From: Callorhinus ursinus | Lineage: Eukaryota > Chordata > Mammalia > Carnivora > Otariidae | Direction: 5' to 3' | DNA length: 64,000 bases | Assembly (NCBI RefSeq): GCF_003265705.1 | Contig: NW_020312902.1 | Coordinates: forward strand, 7,398,811 to 7,462,810 | Notes under the pieces: generated by a model | The model's input: only the letters and a program-made list of their open reading frames with translations | Database searches by the model: none | What the model was told of the DNA's origin: nothing | Shown here: piece after piece, positions 22,260 through 33,739 of the stretch | How the letters are laid out: each line of letters starts with the position of its first letter | Numbering within the stretch: the first letter of the stretch is position 1 | Position numbers and translations under genes: made by a program

Positions 22260-23855
22260 CTATACACCAACAACAAGACAGAAGAGAGACAAATCAAGGA
22301 GTCGATCCCATTTACAATTGCACCCAAAACCATTAGATACCTAGGAATAAATCTAACCAAAGAGGCAAAGGATCTGTACTCAGAAAACTATAAAATACTC
22401 ATGAAAGAAATTGAAGAAGACACAAAGAAATGGAAAAACGTTCCATGCTCATGGATTGGGAGAATCAACATTGTGAAGATGTCAATGCTACCTAGAGCAA
22501 TCTACACATTCAATGCAATCCCCATCAAAATACCATCCACTTTTTTCAAAGAAATGGAACAAATAATCCTAAAATTTGTATGGAACCAGAAGAGACCCCG
22601 AATAGCCAGAGGAATACTGAAAAAGAAAAGCAAAGCTGGCGGCATCACAATTCCGGACTTCCAGCTCTATTACAAAGCTGTCATCATCAAGACAGTATGG
22701 TACTGGCACAAAAACAGACACATAGATCAATGGAACAGAATCGAGAGCCCAGAAATGGACCCTCAACTCTATGGTCAACTTATCTTTGACAAAGCAGGAA
22801 AGAATGTCCAATGGCAAAAAGACAGTCTCTTCAACAAATGGTGTTGGGAAAATTGGACAGCCACATGCAGAAGAATGAAACTGGACCATTTCCTTACACC
22901 ACACACAAGAATAGACTCCAAATGGTTGAAAGACCTAAACGTGAGAAAGGAGTCCATCCAAATCCTAAAGGAGAACACAGGTAGCAACCTTTTCGACCTT
23001 AGCCGCAGCAACTTCTTCCTAGAAACATCGCCAAAGGCACGGGAAGCCCGGGCAAAAATGAACTATTGGGATTTCATCAAGATAAAAAGCTTTTGCACAG
23101 CAAAAGAAACAGTCCACAAAACCAAAAGACAACCGACAGAATGGGAGAAAATATTTGCAAACGACATATCAGATAAAGGGCTAGTATCCAAAATCTATAA
23201 AGAACTTATCAAACTCAACACCCAAAGAACAAATAATCCAATCAAGAAATGGGCAGAAGACATGAACAGACATTTCTCCAAAGAAGACATCCAAATGGCC
23301 AACAGGCACATGAAAAAGTGCTCCACATCACTCGGCATCAGGGAAATCCAAATCAAAACCTCAATGAGATACCACCTCACACCCGTCAGAATGGCTAAAA
23401 TTAACAAGTCAGGGAACGACAGATGTTGGCGGGGATGTGGAGAAAGGGGAACCCTCCTACACTGTTGGTGGGAGTGCAAGCTGGTGCAACCACTCTGGAA
23501 AACAGTATGGAGGTTCCTCAAACAGTTGAAATTAGAGCTACCGTTCGATCCAGCAATTGCACTACTGGGTATTTACCACAAAGATACAAATGTAGGGACC
23601 CGAAGGGGTACGTGCACCCCAATGTTTATAGCAGCAATGTCCACAATAGCCAAACTGTGGAAAGAGCCAAGATGCCCATCGACAGATGAATGGATAAAGA
23701 AGATGTGGTATATATACACAATGGAATATTATGCAGCCATCAAAAGGAATGAGATCTTGCCATTTGCAACGACGTGGATGGAACTGGAGGGTGTTATGCT
23801 GAGTGAAATAAGTCAATCAGAGAAAGACATGTATCACATGACCTCACTGATATGA
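22260..23855 (+). pseudogene. LINE-1 ORF2 protein, C-terminal fragment, frame still open
   Basis: The frame is open from the truncation point (22260) to TGA at 23853; the first ATG is 22401, giving 484 codons. Reads as the ORF2p region after the reverse-transcriptase core: [15 protein letters not shown], then FNAIPIKIP, and LIFDKAGKN. The C-terminal Cys-rich motif is intact: with residue 1 at 22401, Cys342, Cys346, His354, Cys359 (CX3CX7HX4C, 23424-23477). In full-length L1 this part aids RNA binding and reverse transcription. Catalytic and endonuclease parts are missing. The open frame reflects youth rather than function. Confidence 0.95.
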
Positions 23856-24136
23856 GGAATTCTTAATCTTAGGAAACAAACTGAGTGTTACTGGAGTGGT
23901 TGGGGGTGGGAGGGATGGGATGGCTGGGTGATAGACATTGGGGAGGGTATGTGCTACGGTGAGCGCTGTGAATTGTGCAAGACTGTTGAATCACAGATCT
24001 GTACTTCTGAAACAAATAACGCAACATATTTTAAGAAAAAAGAAAAAGAAGAAGATAACAGGAGAGGAAGAAAAGGGGAGTATGTCAGAGGGGGAGACGA
24101 ACCATGAGAGATGATGGACTCTGAAAAACAAACTGA

Positions 24137-24169
24137 GGGTTCTAGAGGGTAGGGGGGTGGGGGGATGGG
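24137..24169 (+). repeat. G-run tract in LINE-1 3' UTR
   Basis: Runs GGG, GGG, GGGGGG, GGGGG, GGG with short loops fit a quadruplex-forming pattern. The same position of other L1 copies here is also G-rich (24699-24720; complement at 21967-21986 and 60677-60694), so it is an inherited L1 3' UTR trait. Confidence 0.8.
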
Positions 24170-24379
24170 TTAGCCTGGTGATGGGTATTGAGGAGGGCAC
24201 GTTTTGCATGGTGCACTGGGTGTTATGAACAAACAATGAATCATGGAACACTGCATCAAAAACTAATGATGTAATATATGGTGATTAACATAACAATAAA
24301 AAAATTAAAAAAAAAAAAGAATGAGTTATCTGAAGAAGTTAAAACATGATCACTATACTATCGGTTCCATGAAAAGCCA

Positions 24380-24502
24380 CATCTATCTTGATTATCATCA
24401 TATCACCAGCATCTAACACAGTTCCTGGCCCACACTGTTCTGGGCCTCAACAAGTGTTGGATGGATAGGTGGATTGATGGATGAATGGATGGATGGATGG
24501 AA
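24380..24502 (+). mobile_element. L2 LINE 3' tip with (GGAT)n tail
   Basis: 'tcaccagcatctaacacagt' and 'tcctggcccacac' match the L2 3' end in sense orientation. It runs into 'caacaagtgttggatggata' and a GGAT tetranucleotide repeat (24460-24501), a common L2 terminal form. Confidence 0.6.
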
Positions 24503-24516
24503 ATGAATTTTCTCTG

Positions 24517-24868
24517 ATCTGTACCTCTGAAGCAAATAATACATTATATGTTAAAAAAAGAAGAAGAAGAAGAAGAAGAAGAAGAAGAAGAAGAAGAAGA
24601 AGAAGATAGCAGGAGGGGAAGAAGGAAGGGGGGAAAATCAGAAGGGGCAATGAACCATGAGAGACGATGGACTCTGAGAAACAAACTGAGAGTTTAGAGG
24701 GGCGGGGGTGGGGGGATGGGTTAGCCTGGTGATGGGTATTAAAGAGGGCACGTTCTGCATGGAGCACTGGGTGTTATACGCAAACAATGAATCATGGAAC
24801 ACTACATCAAAAACTAATGATGTAATGTATGGGGATTAACATAACATAATAAATAAAAAACAAAAAAA
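24517..24868 (+). mobile_element. Young carnivore LINE-1 3' UTR (sense)
   Basis: Starts 'gatctgtacctctgaagcaa', equivalent to the 3' UTR of the copy at 22259-24317. It then has an expanded (GAA)n, 'gagagacgatggactctgag', G-runs, 'aactaatgatgtaatgtatg' and an A-rich tail. Severely 5'-truncated. A clean target duplication is not evident. Confidence 0.92.
24558..24606 (+). repeat. (GAA)n microsatellite inside LINE-1 3' UTR
   Basis: About 16 GAA units. The neighbouring L1 copy has only a short GAAAAAGAAGAAG tract at the equivalent place (about 24040), so the array grew inside this L1. Confidence 0.95.
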
Positions 24869-24869
24869 A

Positions 24870-25645
24870 ATGTGGTTCAGAAATTGTTTATTCTTTGCCA
24901 AGTAGACTACAGTCAGACAAACACTGAGGTGGAATTTTGTTGTTTGAAATCACAGAAAAACATAGATTCTTACATGTGTTACAGATGCATTGGTCTTTTC
25001 CAAATCTTGGCAAGCGTAACTAAAACCTGTGCATTGTTCTTCTCATTCATCTTCTGAATTAAATTTGTGCTACAGGTTTGCCCTTCTCTCAAAATCATCC
25101 CATTCCTAATCTACATGTTCACCTGCTAAGCCTGGGCTTTTGATATCTCCTCCAAACTTGACCTATTCTAGACTTCTATGTTTCTAGTGTGTCCTACACA
25201 CTGATCTGCATTTATTTAATTATTTTCCACCTAACTCTAAATTTCCTCAGATTCCCTATTGTCTACAGATTACTCAGAACTGTCTGGTCTGGTAAACTCT
25301 GTCATTGGGATCCTCTCTCTTAATGAAATTAGTCTTCCCAGTCTGCCCCAACAGGAGTGTCTGCTCCAGCCAAAGTGATGCTTCATACTTAGCTCTGGTC
25401 TTGGCAGGCCATGAAGGAATGAAGCAACTATACTCAGTCCCTTTGGTTTCCCAAATGTTTAGGTATTCTGTTGAGCCAGAAATGCCACTTGTGATGAATC
25501 ACATTTATATACACAGTATGTATACAGTCTTGACAACTCAAGCTCTTTGCTAACATTTCTATGCTAACTCCAGTGATCTGAAAGGGTCTGTGCATATAAG
25601 GAGAACGTGACTGCCTTAACCTCGTTTCCCGTACTTCCCTCCTAC
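24870..25645. other. Single-copy sequence
   Basis: No repeat or gene is recognised. The frame at 25305-25553 (82 codons) has no known domain. Confidence 0.45.
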
Positions 25646-26002
25646 GTTAGTGAGCTCGGCTGCCATCACAAAATGCCATAGACAGGTGGGTTACACCACA
25701 GATTTTTATTTTCTTACAGTTCTGATGGCAGGAAGTTTGAGATCAGGTGCCAGCATGGTCAAGTTCTAATGAGAGCTTCCTACCTTATAGATGGCTGCCT
25801 TGTCAGTGTCCTCACATAGCAGACAGAGTTCTAGCGTCTCTCCTACTGATAAAGGCACTAGCCCTATTGGACTAAAGGCACCACCTTTATGACTTCATTT
25901 AACCTTAATTATCTCCTAAAGGCCCTATCTCCAAATAGAGTCACACTAAGGGTTAGAGCATCAACATATGAACTTGGGGGGACATAATTCAGCCTTTAGC
26001 AC
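25646..26002 (-). mobile_element. MaLR-type LTR (MLT1/MST-like), antisense
   Basis: 'ctgccatcacaaaatgccat', 'ttattttcttacagttctga', 'agtgtcctcacatagcagac', 'ggccctatctccaaatagag', 'atcaacatatgaacttgggg' and 'attcagcctttagca' follow the complement of MaLR solitary LTRs. An ancient solo LTR with no internal viral-like genes nearby. Confidence 0.7.
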
Positions 26003-26215
26003 CTCCCTCTCACTTATGCCACCCATCATTCTAATTATGTGTATGTCATTTTTGAGCCAAACTTTAAGTTACAAAAAGCCTCATGCATTAATGGTAATTG
26101 ATCTAGAACCAGAAAGCTCAGTATTGAAAATTTCTGATAAGTTTAATTTTTTGGACAGCCTTTTATTTTGTTTTGCAAGGACTCAGAGAGACTGACACTT
26201 TCACAATTCAGAGTA

Positions 26216-26465
26216 ACAGTTGAGTCCAGTGATTTAGGGAACCAACTGTAGCATCAGGCTTGGGTTCAAGTCATGACACTTATGAAGGCATGACCTTGAG
26301 TAAATTATTCAACGTCTTTGAAATTTGATTTTCTTTTCTTTTTTTCTTATCTGAAAATGGGAATAATACCTAACACTGTAGACTATTATAAGAATGGAAA
26401 AGGCACATGATATAAAGTGCTTGGCATAAACGCCCCGCACATAGCATATAGTATAGGTCGATGGA
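26216..26465 (+). mobile_element. MIR SINE (sense), nearly full
   Basis: 'gcatcaggcttgggttcaag', 'catgaccttgagtaaattat', 'atctgaaaatgggaataata' and 'aaagtgcttggcataaacgc' follow MIR in order, with an insert of T-rich sequence in the middle. Confidence 0.8.
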
Positions 26466-26474
26466 TGTAAAAAA

Positions 26475-26665
26475 CGTCAAAATTTATTGAGAATTGACCA
26501 TGAGACAGATACTACGCTAAGCCCTTACTTACATTGCCTGATTTTAACCTTACAGTATATGCCTATGAGGTAAGGGCAGTGATTAATTCCATTCCATTTA
26601 TTGACATTTAAACCCTAAAACCCAGTTTTGTTTTGTTTTTTAACCACTCCATCATGTTGCCTCTC
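26475..26665 (-). mobile_element. MIR SINE (antisense)
   Basis: 'ttattgagaattgaccatga', 'cagatactacgctaagccct' and 'cagtatatgcctatgaggta' match antisense MIR. It abuts the sense MIR upstream, so the pair is oriented tail to tail. Confidence 0.6.
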
Positions 26666-28946
26666 AATTAAAAGGTTGAACTTGATTAGCTTTTGGAGCC
26701 CCTCCCCCCGACCTGGAATACTCTAGGATTCAAAGACTATTTCTTTCTTGAAATATCTCCCATGGAATTGAGTTGTGGGTGGAGCATGGGCTCCAGTTGT
26801 CATGTGGCCCCATTTCCCCAGAGAGTTGTCCATAGCCATCAAAATGACCAGCCTCCCAGAGTCCTCTATTCTCATTTGATTCTCTTTCTGAGGTTCTGAC
26901 TCACCGCATTGACTGAACAGGCTGTCACAACTCAGTCCTTCCCTAGGATTGGATGTCCTGGTGGGAGGCATCCAGGTACCTTTGTTCTAGGCTACAAGCT
27001 CCCCTTTCTTTCTTTTTACCAGTAGAAGTTTAATATAAAGTATATGTGTGTTGTTTATATTTTCATTGATGCTTTCATTTATTCCAAGATGATGTTCCCT
27101 TTGGTTAACTGTCAAAAACCATGATTATTGCAGGAGGTTATTTTTTTACTGTAACTGTTTAAAGGTACAGAAAAGCAACTCTTTTTATCTTCAAATTCAG
27201 AAGAGAATTCTACCTGTATCTTTAAGAGAATCTGAAAGAAATGAGTGCCTTTATTTATCTCCACGCGGCTTTGAATGGGCTCTTTAAAAACTGTATTGGT
27301 TCATGCTCAGAACCAGTAATGTAATATGAAAAAAAAATGGAGCGAAATGGTTCCTCATGGGTTTCCTATTTTTCTCTCCACCGTTACTTTTTTTTTTAAG
27401 AACATGGAATGCAGTTCTGCCTCTGGATGTACTCTCTTTGTTCAACTTTATTGCCTTTGCCACCTGCCTTGAAATTGTCCTTCAAGGGTTTTGATAAATC
27501 AGTTGCAAAGGTGTCTGGTTTCATTGTAACATCTGTAAGTGCCTTTTCTGAAAGGCTCTTTTTATGCTATCTAGAGAAATTCACCTCAGTGAGTCTTTGG
27601 AGAACTCTAAAATCAGCTCTAATATATCAGAAAGGGAAAGTGTATTATTTTTCTCTCCTATCTTTACTTTGGAAAGGCACTGAGGGCATTTCAGAGGAAG
27701 GAAAGCAAGTAATGAAAGGAAAATGATCATTTTGAGAGACTCCTCTGCAACTGCTTTTTTTTTTTTTTTTTTTTTTGATACTGCGATGCTAAGAAGTTTA
27801 AATATGACCTTGGAGACCTATCCCAGCATTCTTCACTAGTCATTCACCCCCACTGAGGTGTTTCCTTTTTTCACTCGAGCCAGGGGAATGAGAAGATGCT
27901 ACAGGAACTTACAGACACTGACCCCCCCAACCCTACCAACTGAAATTGGCATTTGTTCTTTTCGAGCTCACCTCTAGGACCACAGGACAAAGCTTCAGAA
28001 TGGATGGCCACTGGCAAGGTTGGAAGGAATGAGAGGCATTATCTTATTCTCCAGGGGTTCTCAGGCATAAAGCTATGTATATGCCCACCAGATCATCCAA
28101 AACAACCTACAGATCATTGGTGTACAATAGAGATCCACAGAACTTTAACCAGGTGACTAGATTATACCAAATTATCTAGATGTTCATAAATCAACCAATC
28201 CTAGGCTGGTCTGTGATTTTCCAATTGATGAGTCCATGAGGGTAAGGACTATCCAAATAGGTGGGGATGGAACTTTCCCCTGAAGGAAAGAGAGATCAGT
28301 TGTATGAAGATAGTAATTTGGGGCCAGGGAATTAGGCAATCCATGGGACTGGAGTTAGGAGAGACTTGCTTCTTTCTCAGTCTTGGATTCTGAGCTGAGA
28401 GAAAGCTGAGCCACACAGACACAGGTTGAGACCAAGAGGCATCATTCAACCTCCACTCTGAGGGAGCAACTGCACTGTAGGACCTCTTGTCTTCAGGCTC
28501 ACTCTTGCATCTGAGCTCCAGCTCCAAGAAGCAAGGTCTGAGCCTCTGGATGGAGTAGAGAAGGGTTTCTTTCTGGGAACTTCTGGCAAGGGCCAGTTCT
28601 AGACACAGCCTGTACCTGGTGCCAGAACCTTCTCTGACTCAGCCACCAAGCACATGAGTGGACTTAAGGTCCACAAAACCATTTCCATCTTAAGTTTGAA
28701 TTGCAACAATTGATTGCTGAGAGCTACAAACTCAGGTGCCTAGTAGTTCTGCCATGTCATGCACTTAATTGCACACTGGGGTAAGCAGTGACTGGCATTT
28801 GGGTAATCCAGAACTCAGGTCGTTTTGGTACTGGCCTTGAAGGGAACATCTGAGTCCCATTTTTTCTAAGTGGTGACTAAGACATTCTTCTCCTCCCCCT
28901 CTTCTTCTTCCATCTCATCCCTTTCCTCCTCCTGAAAATCGCTATC
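26666..28946. other. Single-copy sequence with a 22-T run
   Basis: No transposon is recognised over 2.2 kb apart from a pure T22 run at 27755-27776 (possibly an orphan retroposon tail). The frames at 27409-27726 (105 codons) and elsewhere match nothing. The block 27000-27400 is AT-rich, repeat-free and CpG-poor. It would be a sensible target for conservation analysis. Confidence 0.4.
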
Positions 28947-28962
28947 AATAATACAAATACTG

Positions 28963-29150
28963 GGGGCACCTGGGTGGCTCAGTCTGCCTTCAGCTCAGAT
29001 CATGATCCAAGGGTCCTGGGATCGAGCCCCGCATCCAGCTCCCTGCTTGGTGGAGAGTCTGCTTCTCCCTCTTCCTCTGCCCTTGCTTGTGTTCCCTCTC
29101 TCTCTGTGTCTCTCTCTGTCAAATAAATTAAAAAAAATCTTTAAAAAAAG
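28963..29150 (+). mobile_element. Can-SINE (sense) with a head deletion
   Basis: GGGCACCTGGGTGGCTCAGT runs straight into CTGCCTTCAGCTCAGATC, missing the usual CGGTTAAGCGT segment of the tRNA-like head. Ends CAAATAAATTAAAAAAAATC. A perfect 16-bp target duplication, AATAATACAAATACTG, lies at 28947-28962 and 29151-29166. Confidence 0.97.
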
Positions 29151-29166
29151 AATAATACAAATACTG

Positions 29167-30305
29167 TTTATTGGCTATAACCTATTCATTGACATACCAA
29201 CAAGGCTTCAAATTCAGTACATCTAAAACTTAACCCATTATCTTCCTCCCTTGGACAGCTTCTTGCCTGAACTATCTATTTCAGCATCCCTTTGGATTTT
29301 TACCCTGGTCACAAACTTCCTATATCTCTTGCCTCTACAACATCTCACCTCCATGCCTTCTTTCTCTACCAGAGCCATTAAGGAACTTCTTACCTTCCTT
29401 GCTTCCAGAAGGTCCTAGAGCACCATTTTTGGTTTCCCTGCCATCCGTCTATCCCAGCTGAAATAAACCCTGCACACTTGCCACACAAGTAATCCCCTCA
29501 TATTATGGTTTTGAAGGTATCAGTTCTTGTTCAAAATCATCAATAATTCACTTTTGCTTATAATGCTGAATCTAAACATAGCTGATTCTCTTTAGTCACT
29601 GTAGTTATACTCTATAAAATCACTCTGAAGCTGAATAAGCAAATACTGAGCCATTGATCCTGGGTTCCTGAGAGCTTCTGGTCATACACTTTTATCAACC
29701 CATCTATAAATAACCTTCTTTATGTGCTAAAAGACCCCTTATTTAATACATATTGTTGATTCATGAACATTGAACTCATAACCAGCAGCACTATAATTCA
29801 TGTATGTTCTCTGTAAGACACATCACAGCTTTCTTCCACTCAGGGAAACTAGACAGCAATTCGGCACTATGCTTGGGGGCCATTCAACAATGCAAAATAT
29901 CTGGCATTAAATAGATTGTAAAAAGGACCTGTTTACTGTGTGAGAGCTAAAATAAAAAGACCTTGTTTGACCTCAGCTGGGAATGGGTGTTAGGTGACTC
30001 AAGTTTTTTGCTACTCTGCACATGTCCATGAATGACCATGAAAGAGCCATGAGTATTGACTTGGTGGTTACAAATAAATTTTAGTGAGTAGAAAAACTTC
30101 AAATATGGAATCATGAATAACAAGGATTAACTATATCGCATCTTGGATTTCAAAGCCTCCAATAAGAAGGTCACTTCCTCTCTCTTTCTCTCCAGTATTA
30201 TATCCCATTGTGTCCCCATATTCCACTCCTGTTAAGGTACTCAGTCTTTCTAAATTTACTTCCTATCTTCTTGCCTTTTCTTTCTTCGTGCCACTCCCTA
30301 TTAGG
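29167..30305. other. Mostly single-copy sequence
   Basis: 29230-29450 is pyrimidine-rich and vaguely L2-like (cttggacagcttcttgcctg, tctctaccagagcc), but not firmly so. Nothing else is recognised. Confidence 0.35.
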
Positions 30306-30309
30306 GACA

Positions 30310-30770
30310 TCAATTAATAATTCTTTGGTTGCAAGAAACAGAAATTCATGAGGACCAACTAAAGAAACACAACAGGGTATTAACGAGAAGAGTGGCTCAC
30401 AGACTCAAAGGAAAAACTGGGCAATCAAGAACCAGGAAGGCTATGTGCCAAGGAAGCTGAGAAATCCAAGCAAAGGAAGCCCATGGACCTTCTAAGAGGC
30501 TATCTTCGCAATGACTCCACCCCAGCTAATTTCCTATTACTCTCCCCATCTTATGCCTCCAAGTTTCTAATTCTTAGGAGAGACAACCTGATTGGCCTAT
30601 TTGAATAAATTGTTTCTTACCCTCAAGGTGTCTTAATCCCAGTAACTAAAATAAGGTAGAATGTTAATGGAGCTAATCTGGCTCATTTGCCCACCACTTT
30701 GGACAATGTGGCAGAGTCCTTTACCAGTGTAAGACTGGGATTGGGGCTGCCCAGATAAACACAATAATCA
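30310..30770 (+). mobile_element. Unassigned old interspersed repeat
   Basis: 'tctttggttgcaagaaacag', 'aaattcatgaggaccaacta', 'agagtggctcacagactcaa' and 'acctgattggcctatttgaa' fit the unnamed family seen at 11.9, 17.1 and 46.5 kb. Confidence 0.4.
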
Positions 30771-30899
30771 TTGAACTTTTTTTTTTTCTTCTTTATATCC
30801 ATAGTCTAGAATTCTATTTATCTTTCAATTTCCATCTAATTATGACCCCCTTCTGCAGGGGATCATATTCATATCCATATTCAGCCCTATTTTATAGCT

Positions 30900-31060
30900 A
30901 TATGTAAACCTTTCTTATCATACATTCACTTATTTATTCAGCAAATATGCATTAAGTACCTACTACATACAGAGATTGTGCTAAGCCTCCCCTGCTGGCC
31001 TTCTAGAGGGCAGGGACTATGGCCTGTTCATCCTGAAACACTGGCAAAAATGAATAATGG
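30900..31060 (+). mobile_element. MIR/L2 scraps
   Basis: 'tattcagcaaatatgcatta', 'agtacctactacatacagag' (antisense L2/MIR-type) is followed by 'ctagagggcagggactatgg' (sense L2 3' end). Opposite orientations suggest two fragments; the strand given refers to the second. Confidence 0.4.
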
Positions 31061-33220
31061 GCCCAATGGATTCCACATGGAAATGTCCCATATCCAAGCA
31101 GATTGAGTTTATTCAAGAATGAGTTCTTTTATGAGAGTCACGTAGCTTGGTGTAGTTGACTTTCTAGTCAACATAACCGATGCTCTGTATAATTCATTGA
31201 TGTTATATAATTACCTCAGAGTGACCCAACTAGAAGAATTAGATACAATACATTACATAGCAGAATAAAAATTTACACACACACACCTATTTTTAATGAT
31301 TCCAAAGGAAAAATTCTTGGAGACCTTCATAAAACATAGCACCAAAAGAGATTATAGAATTCTTTTCTCCAGTTGTGTTAAGATCCATTCATTAATTCAC
31401 CAAATAGCTTATCTATTTGTCAAGAATAAGCACAGTAGTAATGGGGCAAAGGTATGAAACGGTTAGACACACACACATCTTTGTATCAGATTATAATCTG
31501 AAGAATAATATTTAATGAATTTTAATTTTTAATAGTAAATAATTCTAATGAAAAGAAGAAATTAACATAACCTAGCCTTTGAGTTTATGAAGCCACAAAA
31601 CAAATTAGAACACAATGGATGAGAAGGTATAAAAATGCAAAACTATAGAGGCAGTGTGTAGATTTGACTTAAGTAACTATGACAGGAATTATAAAGTCCA
31701 GCAGACATCCCCATGATATCCCTCAATAGGATGCCATGCATCCTATACTGCCCCTACCCTATATTTCTTTATGGGCCAAAGGATCAAAATCTGAACTCAT
31801 AACAAAGAATTCGTACAAGTTCTTGAGACTATTCAAAGCTCTTTTCCAAGATAAAGATACAGTCTTTGTCCAGCAAGCCTGTGATGAAGAGGAATGTGCT
31901 CTGGACAAGACAGCAAGTCCACATCTTAACCTCTCACTTCAGCAGGCCAACTCGGCCTCTTTCATGACTAGCCATTCAGAATACATTTTGGCTGATAGTC
32001 TTGACTGTTTGCATTCCTGAAATTTGACCAAATGAAATTTGTACTTTCCCAAACTGACTGCAACTCAATACCTACCAAAGGCTTGCTTAAAGCAGCTATG
32101 ATTTGCAAGAAAGGGTCTAAAGGAAATGTTAAGAAATGTCTTCTTTCTTCCAGGTTCTCTAAGTGAAGTCCTTGTCATAAAGCAAAGTACCTGGACCACA
32201 ATACATCAGCTTCTTACAAAAATGTCTTTGTGGATTTTTACCAATCTCAACTTTTACAGACAACTGGCCCTCAAAAAAAAAAGCATTTATTTTTAATCAC
32301 ATTACTGCCTTCTTTCCTTCAAATTTTTTCTTGAATGTATTGTCCACTAGATACTCAGTGTCCCTTATACAAACATCTACAGAATAAATTTCTCTGTCAG
32401 TGGAACTCAAAAACAAAGTCTGTCCCTGTAGAGTGAATTTGATGTTTACTTGTTATCAGATAATAAACATCATGCAACCCATTTCCCTTCTTGTCCCTTT
32501 TTTGTTCCAGAAAATTCAAGGGCTGAATTCAGTCATTGAGTTTGTCTGTTGTAAAGTCATTCCCTTCTGAGGGGTGAAGAGATTTGTACCCCCTTTCTCC
32601 TCCCTTTATTGCTCTACATTATGCAATGTTTAATTTTTGAAGCTGTTTCAAACACCTTTGTAATAGGTGGGAAATAAGCATTAAACCAATGCAGATCTAA
32701 TTTGTGATCTTTCCTCCATTAATTCAAACTCCTGTCAAGATCCAAAATCAGGGGTAATATCTCCTTGAGTGCTTGTTCAAATGCTATTCAGCACTGGCAA
32801 AAGGGGGAAAAGTAATCTGTGTTTTACTTTCTCAAAGATGCAGCCAGTAAGAACATTTGTCTAAGCATCAATAACAATTAGATCTTAATTGTAAGGATAT
32901 GTTCCAAGTAACATTCTGTTCCCAAAGGAGCAGATTTGAGTAATGTGAGCCTCAGATTAATTTTGTCCTTTGTCATGAAAGTCATGCTAAAGTGGATACT
33001 AATCAAGCTCAAAGTGATGAGGTAGAGGTATAGATCCTGAACTTGCGTCAAACCTTTGGACACTCTGCTTGGCTGATTAAAACCAGACCTATGGAAGAGG
33101 AACATTATGTGTTTACTCTTATATTATGTTATTATTGCATGTAGTTATTTGTGTAGTCCATAATTATACAATAATAATTTAATGAATAAGGTTAGTCGGT
33201 TCTTGTAACTCTGATATGAT
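31061..33220. other. Single-copy AT-rich sequence
   Basis: No transposon is recognised over 2.1 kb. A frame at 31736-32020 (94 codons) has no known domain and is treated as chance. Confidence 0.4.
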
Positions 33221-33224
33221 TTCA

Positions 33225-33645
33225 AACCTTTGGTAGCCTCTCTCTGCACTGAGAATAAAACCTGAACTCCCTATACAGCCTATAAGCCTGGCATGACCTA
33301 GCCCTGCCTAGTTCTCCAGCCTCATTTCTTTCCAGTACCTTCTGATTCACTCTGCTCCATTTATACTCCAGTCCTTTCTGTTCCTTTAACTTCCTATCTG
33401 CCATCGCAGGCTCTTAATGTACTTACTGTTCCCTATACCTTCCTTTCCTCCCATGTCTGGTTCTTCCAATCTCAGACAAAACAACATTACATCTCCTGAG
33501 AAGATGCCCAATCATTGTCGATCACAACACTTTCCTATTTCCTTCCCAGCACTTGTCAGATGTGCTCTTGTTTACTGTCTACTACACTAGATAACAAGCT
33601 TCATGAAGGCAGTACCTTACACACAGGGCTATCTTTGCACGTAGC
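33225..33645 (+). mobile_element. L2 LINE 3' region (sense)
   Basis: 'ctctctgcactgagaataaa', 'gcctggcatgacctagccct', 'cttcctatctgccatcgcag', 'ctagataacaagcttcatga', 'aggcagtacctt' follow the L2 3' region in order. Confidence 0.7.
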
Positions 33646-33739
33646 TAAGAGCTTTGTTCCTTTTCTTAGATTATTTTGTGGATTGATACAATTGGACCTC
33701 CCCAATTCTCAAATGACAGAACAATCCAAAATCAAAAAA

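Larger units (their letters stand above)
22259..24317 (+). mobile_element. Young 5'-truncated LINE-1 with target duplications
   Basis: About 2.06 kb of carnivore L1: the C-terminal part of ORF2, a 3' UTR of about 460 bp, a poly-A signal AATAAA (24295-24300) and an A-rich tail. A perfect 15-bp duplication, AGAATGAGTTATCTG, lies at 22244-22258 and 24318-24332, the hallmark of target-primed reverse transcription. The 3' UTR holds a GAAAAAGAAGAAG purine tract and G-runs. No promoter, ORF1, endonuclease or reverse-transcriptase core is present, so the copy is immobile. Confidence 0.97.

Noticed and set aside
22569..22904. Antisense frames opposite the L1 ORF2
   Set aside because: They are shadows of the sense ORF2 coding bias, not genes.
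25646..26002. Possible provirus because an LTR is present
   Set aside because: Only a solitary LTR-like segment is visible; no internal gag/pol/env-like sequence or second LTR in the same orientation nearby. The LTRs at 34.3 and 35.4 kb are separate and diverged.
31736..32020. 94-codon frame in single-copy DNA
   Set aside because: No homology recognised and no coding signals around it.
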